Assembly (NCBI GenBank): GCA_964421865.1
Contig: CAYQZH010000263.1
Coordinates: forward strand, 1-6,204
Source of the DNA: SBAX01 sp964421865
GTDB lineage: Bacteria; Planctomycetota; Phycisphaerae; UBA1845
Reading direction: 5' to 3'
Length of the DNA: 6,204 nucleotides
Below the pieces are notes generated by a model. The model had not been told where the DNA came from. It searched no databases and saw nothing but the letters and a program-made list of their open reading frames with translations. Of the stretch, positions 4,736-6,204 are shown piece by piece. Position 1 is the first letter of the stretch; every line of letters starts with the position of its first letter. Both the position numbers and the translations under genes were made by a program.

Positions 4736-6061
4736 GTGGTGCAGGATGTTCCATCTGAACCCGCCCGGGCGCGGACCCTCATCCCCCTGTTGGACTATCA
4801 ACGGGAGGACGTCGAGTCCGACGCCCGCTTCCGTTGGAACTGCTGGTCCAGGCAGACCGGCAAGAGCTTCACCAAGTCACTGCGGAGGATTCTGCGCGGC
4901 CTCGCCCGGCGACGGACCCAAATCTTCCTCTCCGCCGGAGAACGACAGAGCCGCGAACTCATGCAAAAGGCGAGACAACACTGCCAGGCCCTCAAGATCG
5001 CCACGGACTATTACGACAACCGGTTCTTCAAGGATTTGACCATCAAGCAACTGGAAATCGTATTGCCGGGGGGAGTCCGGATCATCGGACTACCGGCCAA
5101 TCCCCAGACGGCCAGGGGATTCACCGGCGACGTTCTCCTCGACGAGTTCGCCATGCACGCCTTCGACCGCGATATATGGGCGGCCATGTTCCCCACGCTC
5201 CTTCGCGGCGACGGGGAATTGGACATCGCTTCCACTCCCAAAGGCCGCAGCAATATGTTCTACCAACTCCGCGACAACCCGCACTTCACCACCAGCGTTC
5301 TGACGTTGCCCGACGCCATTGCCCAGGGACTCAACGCGAACGCGGAGGAAATGCGTCAGGCCATGGATGACGACGCGCTGTACCGCCAGGAGTTCCTCTG
5401 TGAATTCCTCGACGAAGCGACGGCCTTCCTCACCTACGATCAGATCGCGGCGTGCGCCGACCCGACACTCACCGTCCACGCAACAGTCGGGTCTTTAGTC
5501 GACGAGCCGCGCGAAATGTTCGTGGGCGTCGACGTTGGACGGCTGCGCGATTTGACCGTGGTCTGGGTGTTGGCTTCCGAAGGCGACTGCTTCCAGACCG
5601 TCGCGTTGTTCGAGGTTTCCGACGCACCTTTCCGCGTTCAGTTCGATTTACTGAGCGAAATCCTCTCCATTCGTCGAGTCCGGCGCTGCTGCATCGACGC
5701 GGGCGGAATCGGTATGCAACTGGCCGAACAGTGCGTCGAGCGCTTCGGCGGCCACCGCGTCGAGGCGATTACCTTCACGGCGGCCCTGAAGTCGCAGATG
5801 GCCTCCGCTCTTCGGATCGTCGTCGAAGAGAGGCGCATTCGCATTCCGGTGAACGATGGAATACGCAATGACTGGCACTCCGTCGAACGAACGATGACGG
5901 AGGCCGGACATTTTCGTCTCTCGGCGCCGCGGCGTGAGGGCAGTCATGCCGACCGCTTCTGGGCGGCGGCGCTGGCGCTCCACGCCACGGAGGCGGGAAG
6001 CGGAAAAGTGGAACACATGGCCGTAAAGCCGATGCAGTTCTCACGAACAGGGACATGGTAA
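4736..6061 (+). CDS. Phage terminase large subunit, Mu gp28-like (ATPase plus nuclease)
   Basis: This 441-residue protein has the two-domain plan of a DNA-packaging terminase. The ATPase part has YQRE (21-24), a Walker A variant SRQTGKS (38-44), SAGERQSREL (66-75), a Walker B segment DVLLDEFA with D136 and E137, and the coupling motif STP (166-168). The RNase H-like nuclease part has GVDVGRLRDLT with D266, CIDAGGIG with D321, and HADRFWAAALA with D406, the expected acidic triad. The order and the YQ...RQTGKS...LSAGERQ pattern point to the Mu/FluMu gp28 family. All key residues are present, so it is probably functional or only recently idle. Known members cut and pump DNA into procapsids together with a portal and a small subunit; no such gene is in view. 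An in-frame stop at 4730-4732 limits the start to GTG at 4736 or 4739, with no clear ribosome-binding site. Only repeats follow its TAA stop. Confidence 0.93.
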   Translation: MVQDVPSEPARARTLIPLLDYQREDVESDARFRWNCWSRQTGKSFTKSLRRILRGLARRRTQIFLSAGERQSRELMQKARQHCQALKIATDYYDNRFFKDLTIKQLEIVLPGGVRIIGLPANPQTARGFTGDVLLDEFAMHAFDRDIWAAMFPTLLRGDGELDIASTPKGRSNMFYQLRDNPHFTTSVLTLPDAIAQGLNANAEEMRQAMDDDALYRQEFLCEFLDEATAFLTYDQIAACADPTLTVHATVGSLVDEPREMFVGVDVGRLRDLTVVWVLASEGDCFQTVALFEVSDAPFRVQFDLLSEILSIRRVRRCCIDAGGIGMQLAEQCVERFGGHRVEAITFTAALKSQMASALRIVVEERRIRIPVNDGIRNDWHSVERTMTEAGHFRLSAPRREGSHADRFWAAALALHATEAGSGKVEHMAVKPMQFSRTGTW

Positions 6062-6065
6062 AGAA

Positions 6066-6093
6066 GAATTACGAATTACAAATTACGAATTAC
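6066..6093 (+). repeat. Four tandem 7-base units (GAATTAC)
   Basis: GAATTAC, GAATTAC, AAATTAC, GAATTAC run without gaps from 6066 to 6093, starting four bases after the terminase stop. The AT-rich array stands out in this GC-rich window and marks the boundary between the gene and the dispersed repeats. Confidence 0.85.
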
Positions 6094-6125
6094 GACAGGA
6101 AGCACGAAGCAATGAAAGTGCCACG

Positions 6126-6155
6126 TGTCATGCTGAGCCACTTGTCATGCTGAGC
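6126..6155 (+). repeat. Direct repeat of TGTCATGCTGAGC
   Basis: The 13-base word TGTCATGCTGAGC occurs at 6126-6138 and 6143-6155, a period of 17 bases. The second copy continues into GCAGCGAAGCATCTC, a form of dispersed repeat seen in many environmental bacterial genomes; that comparison is from memory. Confidence 0.8.
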
Positions 6156-6202
6156 GCAGCGAAGCATCTCCGTTCGGCGACGAGCCCCTTCGCTACGCTC
6201 AG
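6150..6202. repeat. Near-perfect inverted repeat at the right edge, possible dispersed element
   Basis: CTGAGCGCAGCGAAG (6150-6164) is complementary to CTTCGCTACGCTCAG (6188-6202) at 14 of 15 positions, with a 23-base spacer. The arms look like two oppositely oriented copies of one short repeat. The core CGCTACGCTC (6191-6200) also occurs at 4667-4676, upstream of the terminase. It may act as a transcription-ending or structure-forming element after the terminase, but has no T-run. The element may continue beyond the window. Confidence 0.7.
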
Positions 6203-6204
6203 GG

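Noticed and set aside
3276..4741. UGA reassigned as a sense codon, because two open frames continue across UGA stops
   Set aside because: The four longer genes give over 1,600 codons without an in-frame UGA, so reassignment is unlikely; local decay or chance explains the two cases better.
4834..5871. Plus-strand open frames inside the terminase gene (4834-5370, 5452-5871)
   Set aside because: They are arginine/proline-rich shadows of a frame with complete terminase motifs.
6112..6153. Short frame from ATG 6112 after an AGGAAG-like site
   Set aside because: It ends after 13 codons and its sequence is simply the direct repeat.
6066..6155. CRISPR array
   Set aside because: Units are only 7 or 17 bases long and there are no spacers of regular length.

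Overview
The window is GC-rich bacterial DNA with long gaps between genes. It has an unusual polyferredoxin carrying TPR repeats, a lone Mu gp28-type terminase, and dispersed intergenic repeats of the kind that include TCATGCTGAGCGCAGCGAAG. Together these suggest an environmental bacterium, perhaps a planctomycete or relative. That placement is inference only: there is no rRNA or other phylogenetic marker here.

Layout. (1) Positions 1-1077, minus strand: the first 359 residues of a PEP/pyruvate-binding (PPDK N-terminal-like) protein, cut by the left edge, with about 190 extra residues before the nucleotide-binding domain. (2) Positions 1078-1248: a divergent intergenic region with a consensus TATAAT box for the rightward gene. 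(3) Positions 1249-3237, plus strand: a 662-residue membrane polyferredoxin of the NapH/NosR/CcoG type with two [4Fe-4S] motifs and a C-terminal TPR domain predicted to lie outside the cytoplasm. (4) Positions 3276-4130, minus strand: a compact two-gene unit of a HicB-like protein followed 12 bases later by an unrecognised 74-residue protein. A protein-like 46-codon open stretch follows in frame after the UGA stop of the second gene. (5) Positions 4185-4735: a 551-base region without a convincing gene, dense in perfect inverted repeats, then phased T-tracts, a hairpin and a pyrimidine-rich segment. (6) Positions 4736-6061, plus strand: a complete Mu gp28-like terminase large subunit with intact ATPase and nuclease motifs but no phage neighbour in view. 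(7) Positions 6062-6204: three kinds of short repeat packed together.

How the genes relate. The two left genes are divergent and share a promoter region; the sequence does not show a common pathway. The polyferredoxin probably moves electrons at the membrane and uses its TPR domain to dock an extracytoplasmic partner. The right half (minus-strand pair, inverted repeats, solitary terminase, terminal repeats) reads as an accessory region assembled from mobile or decayed pieces. The most distinctive items are the polyferredoxin-TPR fusion, the HicB-like pair with its inverted-repeat-rich upstream region, and the orphan terminase between repeat-bearing flanks.
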